Of a DNA stretch of 64,000 nt, positions 25,668 to 38,074 are shown piece by piece. Position numbers and translations under genes: made by a program. A model generated the notes under the pieces. The model had not been told where the DNA came from, searched no databases, and saw only the letters and a list, made by a program, of their open reading frames with translations. Positions within the stretch are counted from its first letter, which is position 1. Every line of letters starts with the position of its first letter. The DNA is taken from assembly GCA_009843505.1 (NCBI GenBank), contig VYDI01000047.1:62001-126000 (forward strand). The letters are read 5' to 3'. Origin of the DNA: Holophagales bacterium (GTDB taxonomy: Bacteria; Acidobacteriota; Thermoanaerobaculia; Multivoradales; Multivoraceae).

Positions 25668-26500
25668 CGAATCGAGGCGGCGGTTTCAGCCGGAGCAGCG
25701 ACAGGTCGCCTTCCGCCCTGCGGCCGGTGACGATCGAACTCGACGCGATGAAGTTCGCCGAGGGTTCGGCGCTGATCGGGTGCGGCGACACCAGGGTGCT
25801 CTGCTCCGCCAGCGTGGAGCGGCGGGTGCCGCCCTTTCTGATCGGCAAGGGGCAGGGCTGGCTGACCGCGGAGTACGCGATGCTGCCGCGGGCGACCCTG
25901 ACCCGCTCGAGGCGGGAGGTGTCGCGCGGGCGACCTTCGGGGCGCACGGCGGAGATCCAGCGGCTGATCGGTCGTTCTCTCCGGTCGGCGGTCAACCTCA
26001 GGAAGCTGCCGGAAGTCACGATCGCCGTCGACTGCGACGTCATCCAGGCCGACGGCGGCACCCGCACCGCCTCGATCACCGGCGCCTATGTGGCGACCGT
26101 CGCGGCGCTGGCCAGGATGCTGCTCGAGGGCGACCTGAAAAAGTGGCCCATGGTCCATTCGGTGGCCGCGGTCTCGGTCGGGATCTGCCAGGACGAGTTG
26201 CTGCTCGACCTGGAGTACGTCGAGGACCGGGACGCCCAGGTCGACCTGAACGTGGTGGCGACCGGCGAGGGTGACCTGATCGAGGTTCAGGGCACCGCGG
26301 AGGGCCGCGTGTTCACGCGACCCGAGTTCGACGGTCTTCTCGATCTGGCCCTGGCGGGGATCGCCGAGCTGACCGAGCTGCAGCAGAGCTGCCTGGCACC
26401 GCGGCTGACGGAGATGGAAGAGGCGCTCGAGCGTCGCCGAAGCGGTCCGGCCAAGGCGAAGGACGAGGCCAGCATCTGGAAGCGGCCTCCCCGTGACTAG
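25664..26500 (+). CDS. rph: Ribonuclease PH
   Basis: 278 aa from a GTG overlapping murI. Phosphorolytic 3'-exonuclease signatures: GDTRVLCSASVERRVPPF, GWLTAEYAMLPRATLTRSRRE, RSLRSAVNL, VDCDVIQADGGTRTASITGAYVA and DLNVVATGEGDLIEVQGTAEG. It trims the 3' ends of tRNA precursors. The C-terminus is extended by about 25 residues and charged (RRRSGPAKAKDEASIWKR). The usual downstream partner rdgB is absent; a REP-like repeat and mpl follow. Confidence 0.95.
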   Translation: MTNRGGGFSRSSDRSPSALRPVTIELDAMKFAEGSALIGCGDTRVLCSASVERRVPPFLIGKGQGWLTAEYAMLPRATLTRSRREVSRGRPSGRTAEIQRLIGRSLRSAVNLRKLPEVTIAVDCDVIQADGGTRTASITGAYVATVAALARMLLEGDLKKWPMVHSVAAVSVGICQDELLLDLEYVEDRDAQVDLNVVATGEGDLIEVQGTAEGRVFTRPEFDGLLDLALAGIAELTELQQSCLAPRLTEMEEALERRRSGPAKAKDEASIWKRPPRD

Positions 26501-26507
26501 CTCCGGG

Positions 26508-26560
26508 ACTGGGTGCGCCGGCGCCCCCGCCGGCATCCGGCGCGCAGCGCCGGCCTCTGG
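26508..26560 (+). repeat. REP-like palindromic repeat, copy 4
   Basis: ACTGGGTGCGCCGGCGCCC, CCGCCGGCATCCGGCGCG and CAGCGCCGGCCTCTGG follow in order. It fills the gap between rph and mpl and ends exactly where the mpl GTG begins. Confidence 0.85.
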
Positions 26561-27999
26561 TGGTCCTTGCCGCTAGCGGAGCCACTCTGGACATCCACCT
26601 GATCGCGATCGGCGGCACCGGCATGGCGCCGCTGGCCTGCCTGCTCCGGGAGCTGGGCCATCAGGTGCGAGGCTCGGATGGGCCCCTCTACTCGCCGACC
26701 AGCGACATCCTCGCCGACGCGGGGATCGAGCCGCTGGTCGGCTACGACCGGGCCCACCTCGAGCCCCGGCCGGACCTGGTGATCGTCGGCAACGCGGTGC
26801 CGCGGACGAACCCGGAGGCGGTCGCGACGGAGGAACTCGGCCTGCCGCGGCTATCGATGCCGGAAGCGCTCGACCGCTTCGTTCTCCGGGACCGCCGGCC
26901 GCTGGTCGTCGCCGGCAGCCACGGCAAGACGACGACGACCGCGATGGCCGCCTGGGTCTACTCCCGTGCGGGTGCCGATCCCGGCTACCTCATCGGGGGC
27001 GCGCCGATCGGTCTGGCCTCGGGGTTCGCTCTCGGCGGCGGTTCGCGCTTCGCGATCGAGGGCGACGAGTACAACGCCTCCTACTTCGATCGCGGACCGA
27101 AGTTCTGGCACTACCGGCCGGAGACCGTGATCCTGACCAGCCTGGAGCACGACCACGTCGATCTCTATCCCGACTTCGAGGGGCTGAAGCGGGTCTTCCT
27201 CGATCTCGTCGAGCGCCTGCCGCCGACCGGGTTGCTGGTCGCCTGTGCCGACTATCCGACGGTGGAACGACTCTTGCCGGCGAGCCCGTGCCGGGTCGTG
27301 ACCTACGGTGCCGGGGCGGGCGATATCCGGCTTGAAGGCCCCGTCGAGAGCAGCGAGCGTGGGATCTCCTTCGAACTGGAGGAAGAGGGCCGGCGGCAGC
27401 CGGTCGACCTCGGCGTATGGGGCGAGCACAACGCGCTGAACGCGATGGCGGTGTGGGCGGCGGCTCGCGCCGACGGACTGGAGCGGGACGCCGTCCTGGA
27501 AGCGCTCGCCACCTTCCGGGGCGTCAAGCGGCGGCTCGAGGTGATCGGCGAGGCCGCGGGGATGATCGTCATCGACGACTTCGCCCACCATGCCTCGGAG
27601 GTCGCGGCCTCCCTCGCGGCGCTCCGGCAGCGCTTCCCGGGCCGCCGGCTGGTCGCCCTGTTCGAGCCGCGAAGCCTGAGCGCGGGCAGGCTGCAGTTCG
27701 CCGCCGACCTGGCGGCGTCGCTGGCCTCGGCCGACCGCGTGTTCCTGGCGCCCGTGTTCCACCGCGAGCGGCTGGGCGAGGAGGGGTTCGACCCGGAGGA
27801 GGTGGCGGCCGAGATCGAACGCCTCGGTGCGGCGGCCACCGCCTGCAGCTCGAACGACGAACTGGCCGCGGCGGTCCTCGGGGAGGCCCGGCCCGGCGAC
27901 GTCCTGGTCACGATGTCGTCGGGGTCCTTCGACGGCATGCCCCGCCGTCTACAGATGGCTCTCCAGGATCTGCTGGTCGGAAAGCGCGGGCAGCCTTAG
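26560..27999 (+). CDS. mpl: UDP-N-acetylmuramate:L-Ala-gamma-D-Glu-meso-DAP ligase
   Basis: A protein of 479 aa with a Mur-ligase architecture. N-terminal nucleotide fold (IHLIAIGGTGMAPLACLLREL, LGHQVRGSD), ATP loop VVAGSHGKTTTTAMAAW, central GDEYNASYFDRGPKF, LTSLEHDHVDLYPD, and C-terminal RRLEVIGEAAGMIVIDDFAHH. The GDEYNxSYFD and DDFAHHP-like segments favour Mpl over MurC. It reuses the recycled murein tripeptide. The start is a GTG immediately after the REP-like repeat and no earlier start exists in frame. Its 3' end overlaps ftcD on the opposite strand by 51 bp. Confidence 0.88.
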   Translation: MVLAASGATLDIHLIAIGGTGMAPLACLLRELGHQVRGSDGPLYSPTSDILADAGIEPLVGYDRAHLEPRPDLVIVGNAVPRTNPEAVATEELGLPRLSMPEALDRFVLRDRRPLVVAGSHGKTTTTAMAAWVYSRAGADPGYLIGGAPIGLASGFALGGGSRFAIEGDEYNASYFDRGPKFWHYRPETVILTSLEHDHVDLYPDFEGLKRVFLDLVERLPPTGLLVACADYPTVERLLPASPCRVVTYGAGAGDIRLEGPVESSERGISFELEEEGRRQPVDLGVWGEHNALNAMAVWAAARADGLERDAVLEALATFRGVKRRLEVIGEAAGMIVIDDFAHHASEVAASLAALRQRFPGRRLVALFEPRSLSAGRLQFAADLAASLASADRVFLAPVFHRERLGEEGFDPEEVAAEIERLGAAATACSSNDELAAAVLGEARPGDVLVTMSSGSFDGMPRRLQMALQDLLVGKRGQP

Positions 28000-28830
28000 C
28001 GCCGCCGCGCCTCCCGCCGGCACGACACGGCGCGGCGCCAGCCCGACCAACTCCGTCTCGACGACGCGTACGCTAGCCGCGGCTGCCAGCTCGTCGGCTC
28101 TCCGGACGACATCAAGCAGCGACGTCCGGTCGCAGTCGGTCAGGTTCACGCTGACCTGGGCCTGTCCGCGGCTCTTCAGGAAGAACCCGAGGGCGCGCAC
28201 CCCTGGCAAGCCGCCGCCGGATTCGCGAAGAGAGGCCGCGATCCGTTTCGCCGCGGCGACCTGGTCCGTGTCGAGCAACAGGTTGAAGGCGACCAGTGGT
28301 GGCCTGGCGCCGACGCACACCGCGCCGGCGGTCGTGTGCAGCCGGTTCGGGCCGCGGTCCGGCAGCCACTCGCCGCTCGCCATCCGTTCGCCGAGTCGCG
28401 CGAGACCGCCGCGGCGATGGTCGGCAAGGGCGGCTCGCGACGGTGTCGAGGAGGCCTCGCCGTAGAGGTACACCGGCAGATCGAGCGCGGCCAACTCGTC
28501 CGCGGCGCGCAGCGCGGCGTCGACCGCCGCGGGCATCTGCTGCGCCTCCAGTGGCACGAGTGGAGCGACGTCGAGGGCGCCGAGAAACGGGTGCACGCCG
28601 GAGTGCCCGGCCACGTCGATGCGCTCGATCGCCGCTGCCGCCAAGGCCGTCACGGCCCGCACCAGATCGCCGCCCTCGCCCAGCAACGTCAGAACCGTCC
28701 GGTTGTGGTCGGGGTCCGAAGACACGTCGAGCACCCGCACCCCAGTCGTCGAAGCCGCCTCCACACAGGCGTCGATGACATCGCGGCGCCGGCCCTCGCT
28801 GATGTTCGGGACGCACTCCAGGCGGACCAT
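27949..28830 (-). CDS. ftcD: Glutamate formimidoyltransferase
   Basis: A protein of 293 aa matching the formiminotransferase part only; there is no cyclodeaminase domain. Motifs: LECVPNISEGRRRDVIDA at the N-terminus, VSSDPDHNRTVLTLLG, IDVAGHSGVHPFLGALDVAP and YLYGEASSTPSRAALADHRRG. It transfers the formimino group from N-formimino-Glu to tetrahydrofolate in histidine breakdown. No other hut gene is nearby. Convergent overlap with mpl; divergent from vapB. Confidence 0.9.
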   Translation of the reverse strand: MVRLECVPNISEGRRRDVIDACVEAASTTGVRVLDVSSDPDHNRTVLTLLGEGGDLVRAVTALAAAAIERIDVAGHSGVHPFLGALDVAPLVPLEAQQMPAAVDAALRAADELAALDLPVYLYGEASSTPSRAALADHRRGGLARLGERMASGEWLPDRGPNRLHTTAGAVCVGARPPLVAFNLLLDTDQVAAAKRIAASLRESGGGLPGVRALGFFLKSRGQAQVSVNLTDCDRTSLLDVVRRADELAAAASVRVVETELVGLAPRRVVPAGGAAALRLPALSDQQILESHL

Positions 28831-28855
28831 GCGGTCAGGCTAACGCGGCCTGACC

Positions 28856-28885
28856 TTGACGAAGGTGGCCACCGGAAGCTACATT
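28856..28885 (+). promoter_or_regulatory. Promoter of vapBC-PP2C operon
   Basis: TTGACG (28856-28861), an 18-base spacer and TACATT (28880-28885). The ATG of vapB is 8 bases after the -10, so the message is probably leaderless. Confidence 0.6.
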
Positions 28886-28893
28886 TCTGCGCC

Positions 28894-29187
28894 ATGAGAT
28901 CTGTGGGACTCAAGACGCTGAACAACCGGCTCAGCCGGTATGTGCGAATGGCTGCAGCGGGCGAGACGATCCTGGTTACGGATAGAGACCGCGTAGTCGC
29001 CGAGATCGTGCCGCCGCGCGAAGAGCGCAGCCCCTTCATTGCCGACGCGCTGCTGGCCGATGCCGTGCGCAAGGGCCTGTTGACGCCGCCGGCCATGAAG
29101 GGAGCAGGGCCGCCGGTGAAGCCGCCACCCATCATGTCGTTGGATGAGCTGCTGCAGGATCTGGAAGCGGATCGGCAAGACCGGTGA
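28894..29187 (+). CDS. vapB: Phd/YefM-type antitoxin
   Basis: A protein of 97 aa. The N-terminus MRSVGLKTLNNRLSRYVRMAAAGETILVTDRDRVVAEI fits the Phd/YefM fold that binds DNA. The C-terminal part (KPPPIMSLDELLQDLEADRQDR) would wrap the toxin. It overlaps the PIN toxin gene by a GTGA junction. It most likely represses its own promoter with the toxin as co-repressor. Confidence 0.85.
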   Translation: MRSVGLKTLNNRLSRYVRMAAAGETILVTDRDRVVAEIVPPREERSPFIADALLADAVRKGLLTPPAMKGAGPPVKPPPIMSLDELLQDLEADRQDR

Positions 29188-29579
29188 TCTACATCGACTC
29201 CTCGGTCGTGCTGGCGCACCTCTTTGCGGAGATTCGGCGGCCACCTGAACATCTTTGGGCTGAGAGCCTCGTGGCGAGCCGATTGGTCGAGTACGAAGTC
29301 TGGAACCGTCTTCACGCCCGGGGACGGGCAGAAACCCACGGCGAGGCCGCCGAGGAGGCGATCGGCCAGATCGCGCTGCTGGAACTGTCTCCGGTCATAC
29401 TGACCCGGGCGTTGGGCGCCTTCCCGGCGCCGGTTCGCACACTGGACGCCCTGCACCTGGCGTCGCTTGACTACTTTCGAGGGCAACGCCAAGGCGTGGA
29501 GCTAGCTACCTACGACCGTCGCATGGCGGAAGCCGCCAGAGCGATGGAGATCCCGGTCCTGGACCTCGGAGAAGCGTGA
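29184..29579 (+). CDS. vapC: PIN-domain toxin
   Basis: 131 aa from GTG. PIN-domain acidic residues: IYIDSSVVLAHL (first Asp), SRLVEYEVWNRL (Glu), RTLDALHLASLDYF and ELATYDRRMAEAA (Asp residues). A Mg2+-dependent RNase that inhibits translation. It is flanked by its antitoxin and overlaps the PP2C gene (GTGA), so the phosphatase is likely expressed with the TA pair. Confidence 0.88.
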   Translation: MIYIDSSVVLAHLFAEIRRPPEHLWAESLVASRLVEYEVWNRLHARGRAETHGEAAEEAIGQIALLELSPVILTRALGAFPAPVRTLDALHLASLDYFRGQRQGVELATYDRRMAEAARAMEIPVLDLGEA

Positions 29580-30346
29580 TCGAAGGCCGCCACTACGCGG
29601 CGGCCACCATGATCGGCGCGCGCAAACGCCAGGAAGACGCGTGGAGCGTCCGCCCCGTGTCCGACGACGGTTCGGACGAAGAGCTGCTACTCGTGGCGGT
29701 CGCCGACGGTTTGGGCGGAATGCCGGCCGGCGACCGGGCGAGCCGGATCACGATCCGTAGCTTCGTCGGCAGCTACGCGCTGATCCCGGAGCCGCCCGCT
29801 GAGCGCCTGCGTTTCGCGCTCGCCAACGCGAACGGCGAGGTGGCGCGTGCGATCGAGGCCGATCCGTCCCTTCGAGGCATGGGTACCACCCTGGTGGCTG
29901 CGTTGTTCTTCAGGGACCGTTTCCGCTGGCTCAGCGTCGGCGATTCGTTCATCTTCCACTGGCGCGCCGGCGACCTGGAGCGTGTTAACCCGCTCCACAC
30001 CTACGGCCGCGAACTCGACGCCCGGGCCGCGCGCGGCGTGATCAGCGCAACGCACGCCGCCCTTCACCCGGAACGCGCCGCAATCACGAGCGCGGTGATG
30101 GGCCTGCCACTCGACGAGGTGGCGGAGGGCGCGGTCAACCTCGCCGCCGGGGATGTCGTTGTTCTCGCCAGCGACGGCATTGAGGCGCTTTCCGACAGAG
30201 AGGTCGCGGCGATTTGCGGCGACCACCGGTCGGCGGGAGCGTCGCGGATCGCCGCCGCAATCATCCGGCGGATCGAGCAGCGGGCGCTTTCCTGGCAGGA
30301 CAACGCGACGGTCGTGGTCGTGTGCCCACCTTCGCCAACGGACTAG
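29576..30346 (+). CDS. PP2C-family serine/threonine protein phosphatase
   Basis: 256 aa from a GTG overlapping the toxin stop. PP2C motifs: MIGARKRQEDAW, LLVAVADGLGGMPAGDRAS (metal-binding DG), LRGMGTTLVAALFF, SVGDSFIFHWRAGD, VVLASDGIEAL and DNATVVVV at the C-terminus. It dephosphorylates Ser/Thr residues with Mn2+. No kinase gene is adjacent. The overlapping arrangement with vapBC is unusual and may only reflect compact packing. Confidence 0.9.
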   Translation: MIEGRHYAAATMIGARKRQEDAWSVRPVSDDGSDEELLLVAVADGLGGMPAGDRASRITIRSFVGSYALIPEPPAERLRFALANANGEVARAIEADPSLRGMGTTLVAALFFRDRFRWLSVGDSFIFHWRAGDLERVNPLHTYGRELDARAARGVISATHAALHPERAAITSAVMGLPLDEVAEGAVNLAAGDVVVLASDGIEALSDREVAAICGDHRSAGASRIAAAIIRRIEQRALSWQDNATVVVVCPPSPTD

Positions 30347-30371
30347 GCCCGCGAGGTCCCTCCCTGACGTC

Positions 30372-30387
30372 CGGGCCGCAAGGCCCG
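30372..30387. terminator. Hairpin between convergent genes
   Basis: CGGGCC-GCAA-GGCCCG is a perfect 6-bp stem with a GNRA tetraloop, lying between the PP2C stop (30346) and the AAA gene stop (30390). It is probably a bidirectional terminator; no T-tract is present. Confidence 0.5.
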
Positions 30388-30389
30388 CG

Positions 30390-31511
30390 CTACACCAGCC
30401 GGCCCAGCAACTCCAGGGCCGGCGCAACCCGGATGCCCTCGGGCGTTACGAAGTCCTTCGTCCCCGTGGCCGACACCTGCCACGCCTCGCAGTCCGGGAA
30501 CCGGACCTTGAAGTAGCGGAGGCTCTTGTCGAGCCGCCCGTCCGCCCACTTGCATTCGACGCTGAGCACAGGCTGCCGGCGGTCGGTGACGATGAAGTCG
30601 ACTTCGCGGCCGTCCGTGTCGCGGAAGTAGCGAAGCTCCAGGTCGAGACCCTGGGTGTCCTGCTGATGATGCACCCACTTGAGCAGGTGGCAGGCGATCA
30701 GGTTCTCGAAGCGTGGCGCGTCCGCCGGCACGACCGTCCAGTCGACGTGGTAGTGCTTCTGCTGCTTCTTGACCGCCCGGATCGTCGGGGCGCCGAAGGG
30801 CGACAGCCGGAAGATCGCGTAGAGCCGCTCGAACGCTCCCAGCCAGTCGGCGACTGCCTTGTGGCTCACCTGCAGGTCTTCCCGCACAGCGTTGATCGAG
30901 AGCGGCGAGCCGACCAGCTCCGGGAGACGGAGCATGAGCAGTTCGAGCCGGCCGAGGTCCTGAATGCGTTCCAGGCTCGTCACCTCCTCGCGGATCAGCA
31001 GGGTGCGGTGCTCGCGCGACCATCTGCGGGCCTCGACTTCGCTGGCGCCGAAGTAGGGCTCGGGGAAGCCGCCAAGCAGCAACAGGTCCTGGAGTTCACT
31101 CGTCGTTCGCAGCTTGAGTTCGGCGGCGGACAGTGGGTGCAGGCGGAGGAGATGGAAGCGGCCCTGGAGGGAGTCGCCGCCGAACCGGTAGGCGTCGAGC
31201 CTGGCGCTTCCGACCACGAGGAGCCGACGCTCTGCCGCGGCCCGTGCGTCGTACAGTCCCTTGAGGTAGTTCCGCCAGTCCCGGTACTTGTGGATCTCGT
31301 CGAAGACCCAGAGATCGGCGATCGGGAGTTCGCGTCTCAGAATGTGCTCGCGATCCTCGGCGACGTCCCAGTTGAGGTAGCCGTCGTCGGCGCCGGGCAG
31401 GCTGCGAGCCAGCGTCGTCTTGCCGACCTGCCGGGGGCCGGCGACGAAGACCATCTTCCGCTCGAGGTCTCGCTCGATCTGATCCGCCAGGTACCTGGTT
31501 GCGGTCGCCAC
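30390..31511 (-). CDS. AAA-family ATPase with DUF4143 domain
   Basis: About 373 aa from the GTG at 31511; a TTG at 31529 is an alternative start. Walker A FVAGPRQVGKTTLARSL and Walker B-like DLWVFDEIHKYRDW belong to an AAA_14 domain. The C-terminal half is DUF4143 (ELRYFRDTDGREVDFIV, PVLSVECKWADG, which also resembles a nuclease-like D..ExK core). A winged-helix-like middle (SINAVREDLQVSHKAVADWL) is visible. Such proteins are widespread, often single genes of unknown function. A cluster of palindromes just upstream may be its operator. Confidence 0.85.
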   Translation of the reverse strand: MATATRYLADQIERDLERKMVFVAGPRQVGKTTLARSLPGADDGYLNWDVAEDREHILRRELPIADLWVFDEIHKYRDWRNYLKGLYDARAAAERRLLVVGSARLDAYRFGGDSLQGRFHLLRLHPLSAAELKLRTTSELQDLLLLGGFPEPYFGASEVEARRWSREHRTLLIREEVTSLERIQDLGRLELLMLRLPELVGSPLSINAVREDLQVSHKAVADWLGAFERLYAIFRLSPFGAPTIRAVKKQQKHYHVDWTVVPADAPRFENLIACHLLKWVHHQQDTQGLDLELRYFRDTDGREVDFIVTDRRQPVLSVECKWADGRLDKSLRYFKVRFPDCEAWQVSATGTKDFVTPEGIRVAPALELLGRLV

Positions 31512-31531
31512 GGCACGCGAGACTACCAAGA

Positions 31532-31583
31532 TTTTCGACCGTAGTCGAAAATGTCCGTGGACATTTTCGACTGTAGTGGAAAG
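31532..31583. promoter_or_regulatory. Palindrome cluster upstream of AAA/DUF4143 gene
   Basis: TTTTCGAC-CGTA-GTCGAAAA (31532-31551) overlaps a second palindrome, GTCGAAAATGTCC-gt-GGACATTTTCGAC (31544-31571). A third, imperfect unit TTTTCGACTGTAGTGGAAAG follows at 31564-31583. The A+T-rich arms stand out from the GC-rich surroundings. A tandem operator is likely. Confidence 0.65.
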
Positions 31584-31673
31584 TGTCGACGTTTGGTCCG
31601 GGTCCTTCCGAGCGCCGGTCGCAGCTCGCGAAGCTCGGCATTCTTGAAGCCCGGTCTGTGCCCGCAACGGCCG

Positions 31674-31702
31674 TTGACCACCCCTGACAGCCGTGTTACG
31701 TT
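31674..31702 (+). promoter_or_regulatory. Promoter of ATP synthase operon
   Basis: TTGACC (31674-31679), a 17-base spacer and TACGTT (31697-31702), about 95 bases before the first atp start. It is the best sigma70-like match upstream of the operon. Confidence 0.55.
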
Positions 31703-31798
31703 ACCGCCGCTTTCGGGCGCGAGCGAGACAGGTTGGCAGGCGTTGGTAAAGGTCTGCGCTCGTCGAAACAGACCCGGACGACCGCGGGACGAGTAGCT

Positions 31799-32221
31799 GT
31801 GGATTTCGACGCCAGCCTCCTGGTCATCATGGCGATCTTCTGGGCCACCTATGTGGTGGTCCGGTTCTACCTCGTCCGCCCGATCATGCGCATGCTCAAG
31901 GAGCGCGACAGCGAGATCGTGACCGCCCAGGAGACGTTCGACCGGGCCCAGGCCGAGGTCGAGGCGAGAGTCGAGGCGCAGCGCGAGAAGCTGAAGGAAG
32001 CCCGCGCCGAGGCCGCCGCGCACCGCGACCGGATGCGCAAGGAGGCCCAGCAGGCCCGCGAGACGCTGGTCGCCGAAGCCCGCCAGGAGGCGGATGCCGA
32101 ACTCCAGCAGGCGATCGCCGCGCTCGACGCCGAGACCGCGGAACAGCGCCGATCGCTTGAAGCCCGCGCCGAGCGGCTCGCGGCCGACATGACCGCGAAG
32201 CTGATGGGAGCCCCCTCGTGA
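31799..32221 (+). CDS. atpF': ATP synthase F0 subunit b'
   Basis: 140 aa from a GTG at 31799. One N-terminal TM helix (LLVIMAIFWATYVVVRFYLV), then a long charged coiled coil rich in Ala, Glu and Arg. It forms the peripheral stalk with b. An upstream in-frame start would add 22 residues before the TM helix and is less likely. First gene of the operon; genes for a and c are absent from this locus. Confidence 0.85.
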   Translation: MDFDASLLVIMAIFWATYVVVRFYLVRPIMRMLKERDSEIVTAQETFDRAQAEVEARVEAQREKLKEARAEAAAHRDRMRKEAQQARETLVAEARQEADAELQQAIAALDAETAEQRRSLEARAERLAADMTAKLMGAPS

Positions 32222-32835
32222 GGCGCGCCGCGACCCTCAGAGTCGCCTCGCTGGCGCTGCTCTGGGCGCTGTTCGGCGGCGTCGCCGCCGCGTTCGGCGC
32301 GGAAGTCGGCGAGTCGACGACCTTCCTCGGCCTGCCGCGCTGGGTCTTCTCCTGGTTCAACATGATCGTCTTCTTCGGTGGTCTCGGCTACCTGGTCGGG
32401 CCGATGGCAATGCGTGGGCTCGAGTCGCGCCGGGACCAGATCCGGGACAGCCTGATGACCGCACGACGCCAGCGTGCGGACGCGGAAGAGCTGCATGCCG
32501 GCCTCGACGGCCAGCTCGCCGCCCTGGAGGCGGAAGTCGCCCAGGCAGCGGAGCGCTCCCGGCAGGAAGGCGAACGCGACGCGCGGGAGATCGCGGCCCT
32601 GGCCGAGCGAGAGCGCGAGCGGATGCTGGAGCAGGCCCGCGCGGAGATCCGGAACCGCACGGCCCGCGCCCGGGTCGAGCTGGCGCAGCACGCGGCCCGG
32701 CTCGCCACCTCGCTCGCCGCCGAGCGGCTGGAGCGCGAAGTCGACTCGGCCGCCCGCCGCCGGATTCTCGATCGCGGACTGCTCAGCCTGGAGAGCCGCG
32801 CGGACGACGCGTCTACCGGAGCCGACGCGCGATGA
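32218..32835 (+). CDS. atpF: ATP synthase F0 subunit b
   Basis: 205 aa from a GTG overlapping the b' stop. It has an N-terminal hydrophobic leader (ASLALLWALFGGVAAAFGAE) and a TM helix (WFNMIVFFGGLGYLVGPMAM), then a coiled coil. The extra leader suggests a signal peptide or a second TM helix, as in some acidobacterial and deltaproteobacterial b subunits. It pairs with b' in the stator stalk. Overlaps atpH by ATGA. Confidence 0.88.
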   Translation: MRRAATLRVASLALLWALFGGVAAAFGAEVGESTTFLGLPRWVFSWFNMIVFFGGLGYLVGPMAMRGLESRRDQIRDSLMTARRQRADAEELHAGLDGQLAALEAEVAQAAERSRQEGERDAREIAALAERERERMLEQARAEIRNRTARARVELAQHAARLATSLAAERLEREVDSAARRRILDRGLLSLESRADDASTGADAR

Positions 32836-33395
32836 TCTACCGCTACGCGAGGCCCTACGCCCAGGCCCTGATGGGCGCCGCCGGCTCGCTCGAGGTGGCG
32901 CAGGCGACGCGCGATGAACTCGCCGCCTTCGCGGAGGCCATGCGGGCCGTGCCGCGCTTGGGCCGCATGGCCTCGAACCCGGGCGTGCCGCCGGCGACCA
33001 AGCGCGCCGTGGTCGACGAGATCGCCGGCATGCAGGGGGCGGGCGCGTTGGCCCAGCGGATGCTGCGGCTGCTGCTCGACAACTACCGGCTGGTCCATCT
33101 GCCGGCGATCCTGGAGGCGATCGACGAGTTGCTCGATCGGGCCCACGGGGTCGTCAGCGCCACGGTCACCGCCGCCGAGGAACTCGACGAGGAACAGCGC
33201 GCGCGGCTGGAGAAGGCGCTCGAACAGCTATCCGGCGCCGAGGTCCGGCTGGAAGCCCGCGTCGATCCGAGCCTGATCGGCGGCTTCGTGGCCCAGTTTG
33301 GGAGTTACCGCTACGACGCGAGCGTTCGCGGCCAGTTGGCCGTACTGGAATCCAGATTGACCGCCGAGTCGGCGACTGCGGCGGCGGAAGCCTAG
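32832..33395 (+). CDS. atpH: ATP synthase F1 subunit delta
   Basis: 187 aa. N-terminal helical bundle (YRYARPYAQALMGAAGSLEV) and the conserved C-terminal motif DPSLIGGFVAQFGSYRYDASVRGQL. It connects the stator to alpha subunits. A hairpin lies between this gene and atpA. Confidence 0.93.
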   Translation: MIYRYARPYAQALMGAAGSLEVAQATRDELAAFAEAMRAVPRLGRMASNPGVPPATKRAVVDEIAGMQGAGALAQRMLRLLLDNYRLVHLPAILEAIDELLDRAHGVVSATVTAAEELDEEQRARLEKALEQLSGAEVRLEARVDPSLIGGFVAQFGSYRYDASVRGQLAVLESRLTAESATAAAEA

Positions 33396-33415
33396 AAACG
33401 TCACGATTTCGAGAC

Positions 33416-33434
33416 GCTCCGGACCTCCCGGAGC
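33416..33434 (+). promoter_or_regulatory. Hairpin between atpH and atpA
   Basis: GCTCCGG-ACCTC-CCGGAGC, a perfect 7-bp stem, sits in the 63-nt gap 25 bases before the atpA ATG; GGGGAG upstream of the ATG is the ribosome binding site. It may stabilise or process the polycistronic RNA, allowing more atpA and atpD product. Confidence 0.5.
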
Positions 33435-33458
33435 GCACCTTAGGGGAGTAGAACGAAC

Positions 33459-34997
<1,539 letters not shown>

Positions 34998-35035
34998 ACG
35001 AGACGAACGGGAAGGTTCCGAGGTAGGCCCGAACG

Positions 35036-37463
<2,428 letters not shown>

Positions 37464-37466
37464 AAC

Positions 37467-37871
37467 GTGGCGGGCTTGAACCTCATCCTCGTAACCCACG
37501 CCGAGAAGCTGCTCGAGATCGAGTGCTCGGACGTCGGCCTGCCCGGCCGCAAGGGCGACATGGGCATCCTCCCCGGCCACGCGGCGCTGATCAGCACGCT
37601 GCGGCCGGGAGAGCTCAGCTACCAGCCGGCCGACGGCGGCGCGCGCCGCTTCGTCGCCGTGGCGCCGGGCTTCTGCGAGGTCGCGGACGACACCGTGACC
37701 GTGCTGACCGAGACCGCGGAGCCGGCCGAGGACATCGACGCCGCTGCCGCCACGACCGAGCGCGACGAGCTGGCGGCGGAGTACGCCCGCGCCAGCTTTG
37801 AGGACCAGGCGGGACTCAAGGACCGCGTGGATACCGCGCAGGCGCGCGTAGACGTCGCGTCGCGGGCGTAG
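37467..37871 (+). CDS. atpC: ATP synthase F1 subunit epsilon
   Basis: 134 aa from a GTG. The N-terminal beta domain is clear (GRKGDMGILPGHAALISTLRPGEL, FVAVAPGFCEVADDTVTVLTETA) and a C-terminal helical hairpin follows (ERDELAAEYARASFEDQAGL). Last gene of the operon. Confidence 0.93.
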   Translation: MAGLNLILVTHAEKLLEIECSDVGLPGRKGDMGILPGHAALISTLRPGELSYQPADGGARRFVAVAPGFCEVADDTVTVLTETAEPAEDIDAAAATTERDELAAEYARASFEDQAGLKDRVDTAQARVDVASRA

Positions 37872-37945
37872 GGTCAGCAGCCGCTCGCAACCGGGTGTCC
37901 GCCCGGCCTTGGCGGCCGCCCGCCGCTGCTACACTCCCCGGCTCG

Positions 37946-38037
<92 letters not shown>

Positions 38038-38074
38038 GGCAACGCCTCGACGCCCGGTTGAGGAAGCTCGCCGG

